Of a stretch of 64,000 bases of DNA, positions 1 through 9,191 are shown piece after piece. Under the pieces are notes generated by a model. The model was not told the DNA's origin and did not search any database. It saw nothing but the letters and a program-made list of their open reading frames with translations. Within the stretch, counting starts at the first letter, position 1. Each line of letters begins with the position of its first letter. Source of the stretch: Peribacillus deserti (GTDB lineage Bacteria > Bacillota > Bacilli > Bacillales > DSM-1321); NCBI RefSeq assembly GCF_002863585.1, contig NZ_PGUY01000031.1, forward strand, positions 53,316 to 117,315, in the 5' to 3' direction. The translations under genes were made by a program, and so were the position numbers.

Positions 1-371
1 AAATAGAGAAATATGTAAATGTCATGCATTTGGTTTCAGATGTCGAAGGAGTACTGGATGAACAGGTACATTTTTTAGATACCGTTGCCTCTAGTCTGCC
101 GGCGGGTACGGTTTCTGGTGCACCTAAGATAAAGGCTATGCAGCTCCTTAACGGGATTGAGAAAACACGCAGAGGAATTTACGGGGGAGGCATCGGTTAT
201 TTTACACACAGTGGGAACCTTGATCTGGCACTCACAATCAGGACGATGGTTTTTACAGACAATAAAGCCTATTTGCAGGCAGGTGCAGGAATTGTACATG
301 ATTCTGTTCCTGAAAATGAATGGAACGAAACAGTATTCAAAGCCCAAGGATTAATGGAGGCGCTCAAATGA
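1..371 (+). CDS. trpE: Anthranilate synthase component I, C-terminal part (partial)
   Basis: Only the last 122 codons are in the window; the reading frame enters at base 3 and the start lies upstream. The fragment has the end of the chorismate-binding fold: AGTVSGAPKIKAM, the glycine-rich GGGIGYF, and QAGAGIVHDSVPE near the C terminus. TrpE uses ammonia delivered by TrpG to convert chorismate to anthranilate, the first committed step of tryptophan synthesis. Its stop overlaps the trpG start (ATGA), so the two subunits are probably translationally coupled. The operon leader, and therefore any TRAP or T-box control, lies outside the window. PabB is excluded by the following trpGDCFBA genes. Confidence 0.95.
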   Translation, partial: IEKYVNVMHLVSDVEGVLDEQVHFLDTVASSLPAGTVSGAPKIKAMQLLNGIEKTRRGIYGGGIGYFTHSGNLDLALTIRTMVFTDNKAYLQAGAGIVHDSVPENEWNETVFKAQGLMEALK

Positions 372-970
372 TCTTACTAATTGATAATTACGATTCATTT
401 ACTTACAACTTATATCAAATGTTGAGGGAACTGGAAATAGAAACCCTCGTCAAGAGAAATGATGAAATAACCATTGAAGAAATAAGAGAGATGGACCCAC
501 AGGGGATCATTCTTTCTCCCGGTCCCGGTGCACCGGATTCCGCCGGTATCTGTCTGGAAGTGGTGAAAGAGTTTTTTACCAGCATCCCCATTTTGGGCAT
601 CTGCCTTGGCCACCAGGTGATTGGGGCAGCATTCGGAGCGGAGATCAAGAAGGCAAAGACTGTCAAACACGGAAAAACATCAAGCATTACCCACAACGGA
701 ACAGGGATTTTCAAAAACATGAATAACTCGATGACAGTTATGCGATATCATTCATTGCTCATTGATTTAGAAAGTATTCCTGATTGTTTAGAGCAAGCGG
801 CCGTAGCGGTGGAAGACGGCGCTCTGATGGCGGTACAGCACAAGGAATACCCTGTAATCGGCTTACAATTTCATCCGGAATCGATCGCGACTCAATCTGG
901 AATTGAATTGATCAAACGCTTTGCGCAAATTTTAAATCGGAGGGATTTACATGAAAAAGTACCTAGCTAA
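368..970 (+). CDS. trpG: Anthranilate synthase component II, glutamine amidotransferase
   Basis: A 200-residue class I glutamine amidotransferase. The catalytic triad is visible: Cys79 in GICLGHQ, and His169 and Glu171 in FHPES. It hydrolyses glutamine and passes ammonia to TrpE. An in-frame ATG exists 48 bases upstream, but the conserved start MILLIDNYDSFTYN and the ATGA overlap with trpE fix the start at 368. Its last 20 bases overlap trpD. In B. subtilis the single trpG/pabA gene sits in the folate operon. Here it is in the trp operon, as in other Bacillaceae with a seven-gene trpEGDCFBA layout. Whether it also serves PabB cannot be seen here. Confidence 0.95.
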   Translation: MILLIDNYDSFTYNLYQMLRELEIETLVKRNDEITIEEIREMDPQGIILSPGPGAPDSAGICLEVVKEFFTSIPILGICLGHQVIGAAFGAEIKKAKTVKHGKTSSITHNGTGIFKNMNNSMTVMRYHSLLIDLESIPDCLEQAAVAVEDGALMAVQHKEYPVIGLQFHPESIATQSGIELIKRFAQILNRRDLHEKVPS

Positions 971-1982
971 GCTGGTGGCAGGAGAGGAAATAGGCTTTGA
1001 AGAAATGCAGGAGGCGGCGGAAGTGCTTCTTGATCCGAATACAAATGAAAGTGAAATTGGTGCGTTCCTTATGGGATTAAACATCAAGGGAGCAACACCT
1101 GGTGAGATGGCTGCCCTTTCCCAAAGTATCCGTAACGCATCCACACATAAATTTGATATCGGGGAGGGAAGTATGGATATTTGCGGTACAGGCGGGGATG
1201 GTTCTAACAGTTTTAATATCAGTACGACTACGTCCTTTGTCCTTGCTGCCGGCGGCGTAAAAATGGTGAAGCACGGAAACAGGGGGATTACAAGTAAATC
1301 AGGATCAATGGATGTGCTCGAGAGACTCGGGATCCCCCTTTTACAGAGTGCAAAGGATACGAAACGGATGGTAGAACAGACCAATATCGCTTTCTTATTT
1401 GCCCAGCATGTACATCCACAATTAAAGAAAATTGTTAAGGTGCGGAAAGAACTTGGGATACCAACCGTCTTTAACAGCCTGGGCCCATTAACAAATCCAG
1501 TTTCCTTAACCTACCAGGTAACGGGGGTATACAGTGCCGGCCTATTAGATCCATATGCAAGCGTATTTCAAAAATTAGGACGGAAAAAAGCGATCGTAGT
1601 TCATGGTGCCGGTGGAATGGATGAAGCTTCGCTGCAGGGAGAAAACCAGCTGCGGATTGTCGAAAATGGTCAAGTTAGAACAGAGACTATTCATCCTGTG
1701 CAAGTCGGTCTCAAAGAGGCCAGCAACCTGGAAATCAGAGGGGGAGCTCCTGAGCGGAATGCTGACATATTATTATCTGTACTTGAAGGAGATGAAGGTC
1801 CTTTTACTGATACAGTTTTATTAAATGCAGGAATCGGGCTGTATGCAGCCGAGAAGGCATCCACTCTTGAAGAGGGAGTAAACCTCGCCCGCGAATTAAT
1901 TTACTCTGGTACAGCTTACAGCCATTTCAAAAAGATACTGGAAGCATCAAAGGCAATCAGCATGGAGGAGGTAACAATATGA
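951..1982 (+). CDS. trpD: Anthranilate phosphoribosyltransferase
   Basis: A 343-residue enzyme of normal family length that transfers phosphoribose from PRPP to anthranilate. The PRPP/Mg-binding GTGGDG is at residues 79-84, followed by NSFNIST, and KHGNRGITSKSGS lies a little further on; these are hallmark motifs of the type III phosphoribosyltransferase fold. The ATG at 951 is preceded by GGAGGG seven bases upstream. The gene starts 20 bases inside trpG and its stop overlaps trpC by ATGA, consistent with one polycistronic message. Nothing is unusual in the sequence. Confidence 0.96.
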   Translation: MKKYLAKLVAGEEIGFEEMQEAAEVLLDPNTNESEIGAFLMGLNIKGATPGEMAALSQSIRNASTHKFDIGEGSMDICGTGGDGSNSFNISTTTSFVLAAGGVKMVKHGNRGITSKSGSMDVLERLGIPLLQSAKDTKRMVEQTNIAFLFAQHVHPQLKKIVKVRKELGIPTVFNSLGPLTNPVSLTYQVTGVYSAGLLDPYASVFQKLGRKKAIVVHGAGGMDEASLQGENQLRIVENGQVRTETIHPVQVGLKEASNLEIRGGAPERNADILLSVLEGDEGPFTDTVLLNAGIGLYAAEKASTLEEGVNLARELIYSGTAYSHFKKILEASKAISMEEVTI

Positions 1983-2761
1983 AAGATTATCTAGAACCCA
2001 TATTAGAAGAAAAACGTAAAAAGCTTGCACAGCAAGGGTTTAATCATTCAACTGAACGGAAGCTCCCTGCTGCTTCATCTACACTAAAACAGGCTTTAGA
2101 ACAAGGCTTCAGCATTATTGCTGAATTTAAAAGGGCTTCTCCATCTAAAGGGGCAATCAATCCTGATGCGGACCCGGAAAAGGTATCAAGACTTTATGAA
2201 GAGGCAGGGGCCGATGCAGTTTCGGTGCTGACTGAAGAAACCTTTTTTAAGGGAAGCCTGCAGGATTTGGAGGCGGTGAGAAAACAAATAAAGCTTCCGA
2301 TCCTTTGTAAGGATTTCATCCTAGATAAAAGACAGATAGAAGAGGCTCGTCTCTCTGGAGCAAATATCATTCTGCTGATTGTGCGAGCGCTGACTGATTC
2401 TGAGTTAAAAGAATTATATGACTATGCAGAGCATCAGGGATTGGAAGTGCTGGTCGAGGTACATGATGAAGAAGAACTGCAGAGGGCATTGGGGATTAAA
2501 GCTGCCGTGATTGGAATTAACAACCGTAATCTCACAACCTTTGAAATTGATTTATCTGTGACAGAACAGCTGGCAAAATCGGCAAAAGACAGCGGTGCTT
2601 TTGTAATAAGCGAAAGCGGAATTACGTCTTTGGATGACTGTGAAAGGGTGTTAAGAGCAGGGGCGGATGGTATTCTCGTAGGAGAAGCATTTATGAGGCA
2701 GACTAACCCTAATGAATTAATCACTCAAATGAAGAAGCTGCGAAAGAGAAAAAGTCTATGA
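1979..2761 (+). CDS. trpC: Indole-3-glycerol phosphate synthase
   Basis: A 260-residue TIM-barrel enzyme that cyclises CdRP to indole-3-glycerol phosphate with loss of CO2. The diagnostic IIAEFKRASPSKG is near residue 46, with the Lys and Glu of the family active site visible around LCKDFI and LVEVH, and NNRNLTTF further on. The start overlaps the trpD stop by four bases, and its own stop overlaps trpF in the same way. It is monofunctional, not fused to trpF as in enterobacteria, which is normal for Bacillus. Confidence 0.96.
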   Translation: MKDYLEPILEEKRKKLAQQGFNHSTERKLPAASSTLKQALEQGFSIIAEFKRASPSKGAINPDADPEKVSRLYEEAGADAVSVLTEETFFKGSLQDLEAVRKQIKLPILCKDFILDKRQIEEARLSGANIILLIVRALTDSELKELYDYAEHQGLEVLVEVHDEEELQRALGIKAAVIGINNRNLTTFEIDLSVTEQLAKSAKDSGAFVISESGITSLDDCERVLRAGADGILVGEAFMRQTNPNELITQMKKLRKRKSL

Positions 2762-3372
2762 AAGTTAAAATATGCGGAATTATGGACAAAGAAACCGCTC
2801 ATGCTGCCGTAAATTTTGGAGCGGATGCCTTAGGATTTGTATTTGCCGAAAGTAAAAGAAAGATAGATAAAGAGAGTGCTAAACAAATCATAGACAGCCT
2901 GCCGGAAGAGGTTCAAAAAGTAGGCGTTTTTGTGAATGAATCGAAGGAACATATCGAACAAATCGCCGATTACACAGGACTTACGATGATCCAGCTTCAT
3001 GGTGAAGAAGAGGAGCATTTCATTCAGGCACTTTCCCTCCCGGTAATAAAAGGAATTCCTTTTCAGAATGGGATAAGCACTATCCTTCAAAAATCGAAAG
3101 CAGACAGCGTCCTGCTTGATGCCCCAAAAGGAAAATACCGGGGCGGTAACGGCCAGCGATTTGAGTGGCAGGAGGCCAGAGATCTTGGATTAGAAGTGAA
3201 AAACCTGATTTTAGCTGGCGGGCTGACTCCTGAAAATGTTGAGGAGGCCATCGGGGTCATCAGGCCTTCCATGGTAGATGTAAGCAGCGGCGTGGAAACG
3301 GAAGGAAAAAAAGATCACCAAAAAATAAAAAAATTCATTGAAAATGCAAAGACAGGAGTGGTGTCAGAATGA
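2758..3372 (+). CDS. trpF: Phosphoribosylanthranilate isomerase
   Basis: A 204-residue TIM-barrel isomerase that converts phosphoribosylanthranilate to CdRP. It opens with MKVKICGI, the family N terminus with the catalytic Cys (KICG), and has [12 protein letters not shown]. The catalytic Asp lies in LLDAPKG, followed by the phosphate-binding GGNGQRFEW and [10 protein letters not shown]. It is joined to trpC and trpB by ATGA overlaps on both sides. The GGNG form replaces the common GGTG, a tolerated change. Functional assignment is firm from both motif and operon position. Confidence 0.95.
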   Translation: MKVKICGIMDKETAHAAVNFGADALGFVFAESKRKIDKESAKQIIDSLPEEVQKVGVFVNESKEHIEQIADYTGLTMIQLHGEEEEHFIQALSLPVIKGIPFQNGISTILQKSKADSVLLDAPKGKYRGGNGQRFEWQEARDLGLEVKNLILAGGLTPENVEEAIGVIRPSMVDVSSGVETEGKKDHQKIKKFIENAKTGVVSE

Positions 3373-4580
3373 AGATGACAGCTTATAAAATGCCAGACCA
3401 GCATGGAAAATACGGGGCGTTTGGCGGAAAATTTGTTCCAGAAACATTAATGAATGCCATTACGGAATTAGAAGATGCGTACAATACGATTGCTTCGACA
3501 GACGAGTTTCAGGAGGAATTCACCTCCCTCCTCAAAAACTATGTCGGCCGTGAAACGCCTTTGTATTTTGCTAAAAGATTAAGCGAGAAAACTGGAGGCG
3601 CAAAAATCTATTTAAAAAGGGAAGATCTGAACCATACGGGTGCCCATAAAATAAATAATACGCTGGGCCAGGCGCTGCTGGCAAAAAGAATGGGCAAGAA
3701 CAAAGTGGTAGCAGAAACAGGGGCAGGCCAGCATGGTGTAGCAACAGCCACAGTATGTGCCCTGCTTGATATGGAAGCGGTCATCTTCATGGGTGAAGAA
3801 GATATTCAGCGTCAGAAGCTTAATGTGTATAGAATGGAATTGCTCGGGGCTAAAGTAGTTTCCGTAACACAAGGAAGTCGTACACTGAAGGATGCAGTGA
3901 ATGAAGCCCTCCGTTACTGGGTTACTAATATTGATGATACACATTACATCATGGGCTCCGTGCTTGGACCGCATCCGTTTCCGCAGATTGTCCGTGATTT
4001 CCAGAGTGTAATTGGAAAAGAAACAAAAGAGCAATTCTACACAGTAGAAAATAAGCTCCCCGATTATGTGGTGGCATGCATCGGGGGAGGAAGCAATGCC
4101 ATGGGAATGTTCTATCCATTCATTGAAGACCAAGGTGTTTCCCTTATTGGAGTCGAGGCTGCAGGAAAGGGGATTCAGACAGGGTTCCATGCTGCTTCCT
4201 TAACCAAAGGGAAAAAAGGCATCCTTCACGGTGCTTATATGTACCTGCTTCAAAGTGAGGATGGGCAGATCCAAGAGGCACACTCCATTTCTGCGGGACT
4301 TGATTATCCTGGAGTAGGACCCGAGCATTCGTATCTAATGGAAGAAGGACGTGTCGAATACACCTCCGTTACTGATGAAGAGGCTTTGTCAGCGTTCCAT
4401 TTGCTTACCAGAACTGAAGGTATCATACCAGCGCTTGAAAGCTCACATGCGATAGCACATGCTGTAAAAATTGCTGCAGAACTGCCGGCTGATAAAAGCA
4501 TAGTCATCTGTTTATCGGGACGCGGTGACAAGGACGTAGATACCATTAGAAAAGCTGAAGGGAGAGCGGAACATGAATAA
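3369..4580 (+). CDS. trpB: Tryptophan synthase beta chain
   Basis: A 403-residue PLP enzyme that joins indole and serine to make tryptophan. It opens with [13 protein letters not shown]. The PLP-binding Lys is in HTGAHKINN (about residue 93) and the phosphate-binding loop is [10 protein letters not shown]. The length matches TrpB1, the alpha-dependent form, as expected beside trpA. An ATG two codons further on also has an upstream purine stretch, so the exact first residue is uncertain by two. It overlaps trpF by four bases and trpA by eight. Confidence 0.97.
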   Translation: MKMTAYKMPDQHGKYGAFGGKFVPETLMNAITELEDAYNTIASTDEFQEEFTSLLKNYVGRETPLYFAKRLSEKTGGAKIYLKREDLNHTGAHKINNTLGQALLAKRMGKNKVVAETGAGQHGVATATVCALLDMEAVIFMGEEDIQRQKLNVYRMELLGAKVVSVTQGSRTLKDAVNEALRYWVTNIDDTHYIMGSVLGPHPFPQIVRDFQSVIGKETKEQFYTVENKLPDYVVACIGGGSNAMGMFYPFIEDQGVSLIGVEAAGKGIQTGFHAASLTKGKKGILHGAYMYLLQSEDGQIQEAHSISAGLDYPGVGPEHSYLMEEGRVEYTSVTDEEALSAFHLLTRTEGIIPALESSHAIAHAVKIAAELPADKSIVICLSGRGDKDVDTIRKAEGRAEHE

Positions 4581-5364
4581 ATTAACCGAAAGATTTCATA
4601 GATTAAAAGAAAATGGCGAGAAAGCGTTCGTTGCCTATATAATGGGTGGAGACGGCGGCATGGAACGACTTAAGGAGGATATCTTCTCTCTGCAGGCTAG
4701 CGGAGCAGATGTTATTGAGGTTGGGGTACCTTTTTCAGATCCGGTTGCTGACGGCCCCGTCATTCAGGATGCTGGACTCCGGGCCCTTGAAGCAGGTACT
4801 ACCCTTTCTACCATTCTAGAAACGCTGCGGGTTATTAAAGCACAGGTCAGGGTGCCGCTTATTTTAATGACCTATATCAATCCAGTCTTGCAGTATGGTG
4901 TAGATAAATTTGCTTTGGACAGTGAAAATGCCGGGGTGTCCGGCTGTATCTTCCCAGACCTTCCTCTCGAGGAAGAAGGCCTTGTTACAGGTGCGCTTTC
5001 AAAGACTGATATTTCGGTGATCCGATTAGCTTCGTTAACAAGCCCGGAAGAAAGGCTCAAGAGATTAGCAGAAGACAGTGAAGGTTTTATTTATGCAGTA
5101 ACCGTTAAGGGAGTCACAGGGGAAAGGGCGGAACTAAATGCCGCTGAACTAGAGGCGAAAATCAGTAAACTAAAAACGTATACGAATACCCCGGTCTTGG
5201 CTGGGTTTGGAATTTCCACTCCATCACTTGCCAAGAAAGTCCTTCCTTTTTGCGACGGAGTGATCGTTGGCAGTAAAATCGTGAATGCCTTCCATCAGGG
5301 TAAAAGAGAAGAAGTTGACGAACTGATCAAAGGAATTAAAGGTCTTGCTTTAACAGTTAAATAA
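4573..5364 (+). CDS. trpA: Tryptophan synthase alpha chain
   Basis: A 263-residue TIM-barrel subunit that cleaves indole-3-glycerol phosphate and channels indole to TrpB. The catalytic Glu is in [11 protein letters not shown] and the catalytic Asp is the Asp of PFSDP; ADGPVIQ follows. The phosphate site is GFGIS and [10 protein letters not shown] near the C terminus. The start overlaps the trpB stop and sits behind GGAGAGCGGAAC. It is the last gene of the operon: a terminator hairpin begins ten bases after the stop. Confidence 0.96.
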   Translation: MNKLTERFHRLKENGEKAFVAYIMGGDGGMERLKEDIFSLQASGADVIEVGVPFSDPVADGPVIQDAGLRALEAGTTLSTILETLRVIKAQVRVPLILMTYINPVLQYGVDKFALDSENAGVSGCIFPDLPLEEEGLVTGALSKTDISVIRLASLTSPEERLKRLAEDSEGFIYAVTVKGVTGERAELNAAELEAKISKLKTYTNTPVLAGFGISTPSLAKKVLPFCDGVIVGSKIVNAFHQGKREEVDELIKGIKGLALTVK

Positions 5365-5373
5365 GAGAGAAGA

Positions 5374-5404
5374 AACACCTGGATCGTGGATCTGGGTGTT
5401 TTTC
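5374..5404 (+). terminator. Rho-independent terminator of the trp operon
   Basis: AACACC pairs with GGTGTT, with a mostly paired GGATC/GATCT inner part, followed by TTTTTC. It lies ten bases after the trpA stop. Confidence 0.85.
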
Positions 5405-5454
5405 GCGATATATACATGTAAACGCATTGTGCCTATCTGAGCTTTTTCCATTTG

Positions 5455-5585
5455 GAGCAGCGGGACAGGTGAGACCCCACAGGCGAAGCCGAGGAGGCTC
5501 GGGCCCCGCCCCTAAGGTCCGCGAGCATCCTCACGTTCCAATCAACCCCCTAGTTCAATTAACAACAAAGTTTGCGAAAACAGCC
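5455..5585 (+). mobile_element. Truncated right half of the interspersed MITE-like repeat
   Basis: This contains the GC-rich core (GGAGCAGCGGGACAGGTGAG, then the CCCCACAGGCGAAGCCGAGG region) and the right end, AACAACAAAGTTTGCGAAAA followed by CAGCC, shared with the full copies at 13347, 55435 and 59708. The left half, including the GGCTCTTTTC end, is missing. It accounts for most of the gene-free stretch between trpA and 5709. The short open frames inside it are by-products of the repeat and are not genes. Confidence 0.75.
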
Positions 5586-5708
5586 TTTTATTTATACAGC
5601 CTTCTCAGAAAACTCTCTTATTCAAAATAAAATAACCCTCCTAGAAGGAAAGTACGTTTTTTTATCGAATATTTCAATCTAGAATGCTGAGAGAGGAGCC
5701 TGAGTTGG

Positions 5709-6131
5709 ATGAATACTGAGTTATTACGGGTAGGGACAACGTATATTCCTGTAAGAAACATTGAAAAATCATCGGAATGGTACACGGCTGCATTAGGGGC
5801 AGAATTAAGCTATAAAGACGAGGATAAGGCCATTATCAATCTAGCAAACCAAAGCTTTTTCCTAGTGAAAGCCGCTCCGAATCAACAGTTGAATTTTATA
5901 GATGATAAGGGCAGGGAACATTTTGCCCTGACGTTTGAAGTAAATGGCATACAGCAGTTAAGAACCCTTCATGCCGAATTGCTGGAAAAAGGAATCAATA
6001 TTGGTGAAATAGAAAACAGGGGCCACACGGGCAGGAATTTTGTATTCAGCGATCCAGATGGAAATAAGTTTGATGTGTGGAGTGAGCTAAGCCGGGATTT
6101 TATAGAAAAATACGGAATTCGTTCTTCTTGA
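5709..6131 (+). CDS. VOC (glyoxalase/bleomycin resistance) family protein
   Basis: A 140-residue single-module vicinal oxygen chelate protein. The N-terminal beta-alpha-beta repeat is recognisable (GTTYIPVRNIEKSSEWYTAA), and the C-terminal one ends with FSDPDGNKFDVWSE, the usual metal-ligand Glu region of the fold. Family members include glyoxalases, dioxygenases and drug-binding proteins, so substrate cannot be assigned. The chosen ATG is preceded by GAGAGGAGCC about 12 bases upstream. It stands alone, with a terminator right after it. Confidence 0.8.
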   Translation: MNTELLRVGTTYIPVRNIEKSSEWYTAALGAELSYKDEDKAIINLANQSFFLVKAAPNQQLNFIDDKGREHFALTFEVNGIQQLRTLHAELLEKGINIGEIENRGHTGRNFVFSDPDGNKFDVWSELSRDFIEKYGIRSS

Positions 6132-6143
6132 CATGGAATAAAA

Positions 6144-6171
6144 CAGGCTGGAGCATTATCCAGTCTTTTTT
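6144..6171 (+). terminator. Terminator after the VOC gene
   Basis: CTGGA pairs with TCCAG around a six-base loop, the stem is extended by flanking AG/CT pairs, and TCTTTTTTCT follows. The bases from 6172 to about 6394 show no gene. Confidence 0.75.
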
Positions 6172-6394
6172 CTATTTCTCTGTATTCCTTGAACTTGCAG
6201 GATAGGATGGATTACTTTCTTTCACATAATTAACATTGACCTTTAATTTCCAGCGCAAACCATCGTAATGATGAGTGAAGAATGTAAAATAAATGGCCGA
6301 GAAATAACAAGAATGACCCAAGCGGCAGGTCGGTTTACCATTTGGAGATGCTGCATGAGATATATTCTCCAAAGCCTTTTAAAACCAGATGAAG

Positions 6395-6432
6395 TAAAAA
6401 ACCGCCGATCCTTATGAAAAGGAGTCTGCGGT
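6395..6432 (-). terminator. Terminator of the NlpC/P60-like gene
   Basis: On the minus strand ACCGC pairs with GCGGT and CCTT with AAGG around a short loop, followed by TTTTTTAC. It lies just past the stop of the gene at 6454. Confidence 0.75.
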
Positions 6433-6453
6433 AAGATCAAGTTAAATCTTTTT

Positions 6454-6945
6454 TTAGTATTTCGGAAGTACTCGTTTTGCGCCTGCATATTTATCTTTCC
6501 AATACTTCGAACTCATATTTTGAACAGACACGCCTTTTGAAACGGTCACAGCAAGGAACTGTCCTTTAGAAAGATAAATCCCTACAAAGCTTACATCTTT
6601 TCCATTTGTTTTAAAGAATACGAGGTCGCCTTCTTGAAGATCCTTCTGTTTGACCGCTTTACCTACCTTAAACTGATTTTTTGAAGAAGCTGGGAGGTTT
6701 ATTTTGGCAGCTGACTTTTTGAACACATATTGAGTGTAGCCGGATGCATCAAAACCTTTTGGCGTTTTGCCTCCCCATTTATAAGGAGATTTGATATATA
6801 GATTTCCAACAGCTGTTACTTCCTGGCCCCAGGAAACACTGGCCTGTGCCTTCGGTGTAAAAGCACCGAACATGATAGCGATTGCCATAGAGGCAATCAG
6901 TAAACTTGCTAATAAAATCTTTGGTAAACGAATACTTGCTGTCAC
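6454..6945 (-). CDS. Secreted NlpC/P60-like protein lacking catalytic residues
   Basis: A 163-residue exported protein. Residues 1-35 form a signal peptide (basic start, long hydrophobic core, AQA before the cleavage point). The rest is an NlpC/P60 (C40) domain: YKWGGKTPKGFDASGY, LQEGDLVFF and VGIYLSKGQF are in the usual order. In active endopeptidases the DCSG Cys is the nucleophile and the His of HVGIY is the base. Here these are Ala67 and Phe120, and the third polar position (usually FIHA) is FLAV. Hydrolysis of gamma-D-Glu-meso-DAP bonds is therefore not expected; binding to wall peptides or a regulatory role is inference. The start is GTG with AGGGGG eight bases upstream. Confidence 0.85.
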   Translation of the reverse strand: MTASIRLPKILLASLLIASMAIAIMFGAFTPKAQASVSWGQEVTAVGNLYIKSPYKWGGKTPKGFDASGYTQYVFKKSAAKINLPASSKNQFKVGKAVKQKDLQEGDLVFFKTNGKDVSFVGIYLSKGQFLAVTVSKGVSVQNMSSKYWKDKYAGAKRVLPKY

Positions 6946-7245
6946 AAAAATGACCCCCTGTTTATTATTTTTGTTTTACAATGAATTAGTCGGAGGAGAC
7001 TTACATTTAGTTTCGTTTTTTTATGAAGTTTCACTCGACAAATAGCGAGCGTATTCTATTTATTGACCCTGCAAAATCTGCAAAAGATAGAGGCCGTGTC
7101 AGCTGAAAGGTTATTCTGCAGTGATAAAGAGCATAGATAAAGGCGTAAAAATAGCATTTGGAGCCCCAATTATAGAAAAGCAGCATAAAACCAAAGAAAA
7201 CCATGATATGATTTAGAAAGTTCATAAACAAAGGAGTAACAGAAA

Positions 7246-8964
7246 ATGATTCAGCGATTTTTTACATATTATAAGCCGCATAAGAAGTTATTTATGATTG
7301 ATTTTGCCAGCGCTGTAGTTGTTGCTCTGCTAGAGCTTGCTTTTCCGCTTGCTGTTCAATGGTTCATCGATAATTTGCTGCCGGGTGAGGATTGGTCTGC
7401 CATTGTATCAGTGAGTCTTGGACTCCTGGCGCTTTACGTGATCAGTACGTTCCTTCAGTTTATTGTGAATTACTGGGGCCATATGCTCGGGATCAATATC
7501 GAAACAGATATGAGGCAGCAGCTGTTTCAGCATGTTCAGAAGCAGTCCTTTACGTTCTTTGATAATACCAAAACAGGACATATAATGAGCAGGGTGACCA
7601 ATGACTTGTTCGATATAGGTGAGCTTGCCCATCATGGTCCAGAGGACTTATTTATAGCTGTTATGACATTCTTCGGTGCCTTCTGGATTATGCTGACCAT
7701 CAACGTCAAGCTGGCTCTCGTTGCAATTTGTATACTGCCTCTCCTTGTGCTTTTAATGGTGTTCAGTAACCTCAAAATGAATAAAGCATGGAATAAAATG
7801 TACGGGGAAATAGCTGACGTAAACGCCAGGGTAGAGGATAGTGTATCGGGGGCACGTGTTGTCCAATCCTTTACAAACGAAAAATATGAAATTAAAAGAT
7901 TTAGAGTAAACAACCAAAGATTCAGAACTGCTAAACTTGCTGGCTATAAAGTCATGTCCTTCAGCTCATCCGGAATATATATGATGACCAGGCTGATAAC
8001 TCTTGCCGTTCTTGTTGTAGGAGCATGGCTCAGCTACCATAATCAGCTCTCTTACGGGGAACTGGTAGGATTCGTCCTCTATGTAAATGTTCTGTTTAAG
8101 CCTGTGGACAAAATCAGTGCGTTGATGGAGCTGTATCCTAAAGGAATGGCTGGATTTAAGAGGTTTACAGAAATCATTGACCAGGATCCGGACGTGCAGG
8201 ATGCGGAAGATGCAATCGAAGCCGGTTCATTAACTGGGGATATCACTTTTGAGGATGTATCATTCAGTTATGACGGGAAAAATCCAGTACTGCAGGACAT
8301 AGATTTAGAAATTAGAGCCGGTGATACCGTCGCATTTGTCGGCCCGAGCGGAGCTGGGAAAACCACGATCTGTTCACTCATTCCACGCTTCTATGATGTA
8401 ACTGCCGGGAAGATAAAAATGGATGGCATTGATATCCGCGAGCTCACCAAGCAGTCGCTGCGCTCGCAGATAGGGATTGTCCAGCAGGATGTTTTTCTTT
8501 TTACGGGTACACTTAGGGAAAATATAGCTTATGGGAGGCTTGGTGCATCCGAGAAAGACATCGAGGAAGCAGCGAAGCTTGCTCACTTAGAAAAATTTAT
8601 TGAGTCTCTGCCTGACGGATATGAAACGCAAATAGGCGAGAGAGGCCTTAAATTATCCGGAGGCCAAAAACAAAGGATCGCAATTGCACGGATGTTTCTG
8701 AAAAACCCGCCGATACTTATACTCGACGAAGCGACATCGGCTCTCGATACAGAAACCGAAATGATCATTCAAAATGCATTGACTGAGCTTGCTAAAAACC
8801 GTACCACATTGGTAATTGCTCACAGATTGGCAACCATCCGAAACGCGGACAGGATCGTCGTTGTTACAGAAGAAGGGATTGCAGAACAAGGAAGCCATGA
8901 AGAACTGCTTCAGCAGGAAGGCGTGTTTGCTAACCTTCATCGAGTTCAATTTCAAAACAATTAA
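7246..8964 (+). CDS. ABC exporter half-transporter (permease fused to ATPase)
   Basis: A 572-residue fused exporter. About six membrane segments occupy residues 15-300 (an ABCB-type transmembrane domain) and a nucleotide-binding domain follows. Walker A is GPSGAGKTT from residue 366, the signature LSGGQ is at 470-474, and Walker B is ILILDEATSALD from about 490, followed by the His switch in IAHRLATI. It would act as a dimer exporting lipids, drugs or peptides. It looks closest to B. subtilis YwjA, but the substrate is unknown. The start follows AAAGGAG. It is a single gene with its own terminator. Confidence 0.92.
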   Translation: MIQRFFTYYKPHKKLFMIDFASAVVVALLELAFPLAVQWFIDNLLPGEDWSAIVSVSLGLLALYVISTFLQFIVNYWGHMLGINIETDMRQQLFQHVQKQSFTFFDNTKTGHIMSRVTNDLFDIGELAHHGPEDLFIAVMTFFGAFWIMLTINVKLALVAICILPLLVLLMVFSNLKMNKAWNKMYGEIADVNARVEDSVSGARVVQSFTNEKYEIKRFRVNNQRFRTAKLAGYKVMSFSSSGIYMMTRLITLAVLVVGAWLSYHNQLSYGELVGFVLYVNVLFKPVDKISALMELYPKGMAGFKRFTEIIDQDPDVQDAEDAIEAGSLTGDITFEDVSFSYDGKNPVLQDIDLEIRAGDTVAFVGPSGAGKTTICSLIPRFYDVTAGKIKMDGIDIRELTKQSLRSQIGIVQQDVFLFTGTLRENIAYGRLGASEKDIEEAAKLAHLEKFIESLPDGYETQIGERGLKLSGGQKQRIAIARMFLKNPPILILDEATSALDTETEMIIQNALTELAKNRTTLVIAHRLATIRNADRIVVVTEEGIAEQGSHEELLQQEGVFANLHRVQFQNN

Positions 8965-8973
8965 ATGTGTAAT

Positions 8974-9000
8974 GGCCCTTTGCTTAGCAGGGGGCTTTTA
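8974..9000 (+). terminator. Terminator of the ABC exporter gene
   Basis: GCCCTTTGC pairs with GCAGGGGGC (two G-T wobbles) around TTA, followed by TTTTA. Confidence 0.75.
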
Positions 9001-9146
9001 TAGATATTGATAAGTGTTGGGGAAAAATGTAATAGTGAATTCAAGAATTTAACTGAAATCGAGGATATTAGAGCAGGATCCAAGAGATTAAGAGACAGGA
9101 TTTAATTTATTTTAATTTCCAGGAAGAGACATTAAATTAGCGCAAC

Positions 9147-9178
9147 AAAAGAAAGAATCCGGTTTTTACCACCGGATC
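9147..9178 (-). terminator. Terminator of the LrgA/LrgB-type operon
   Basis: On the minus strand GATCCGGT pairs with ACCGGATT around a seven-base loop, followed by CTTTCTTTTG. Confidence 0.7.
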
Positions 9179-9191
9179 CAGGCATTTCTCA

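Noticed and set aside
5427..5630. Short open frames encoding VRPHRRSRGGS-type peptides (also at 13501, 59964 and others)
   Set aside because: They are translations of the GC-rich interspersed repeat, occur wherever the repeat occurs, and lack ribosome sites.
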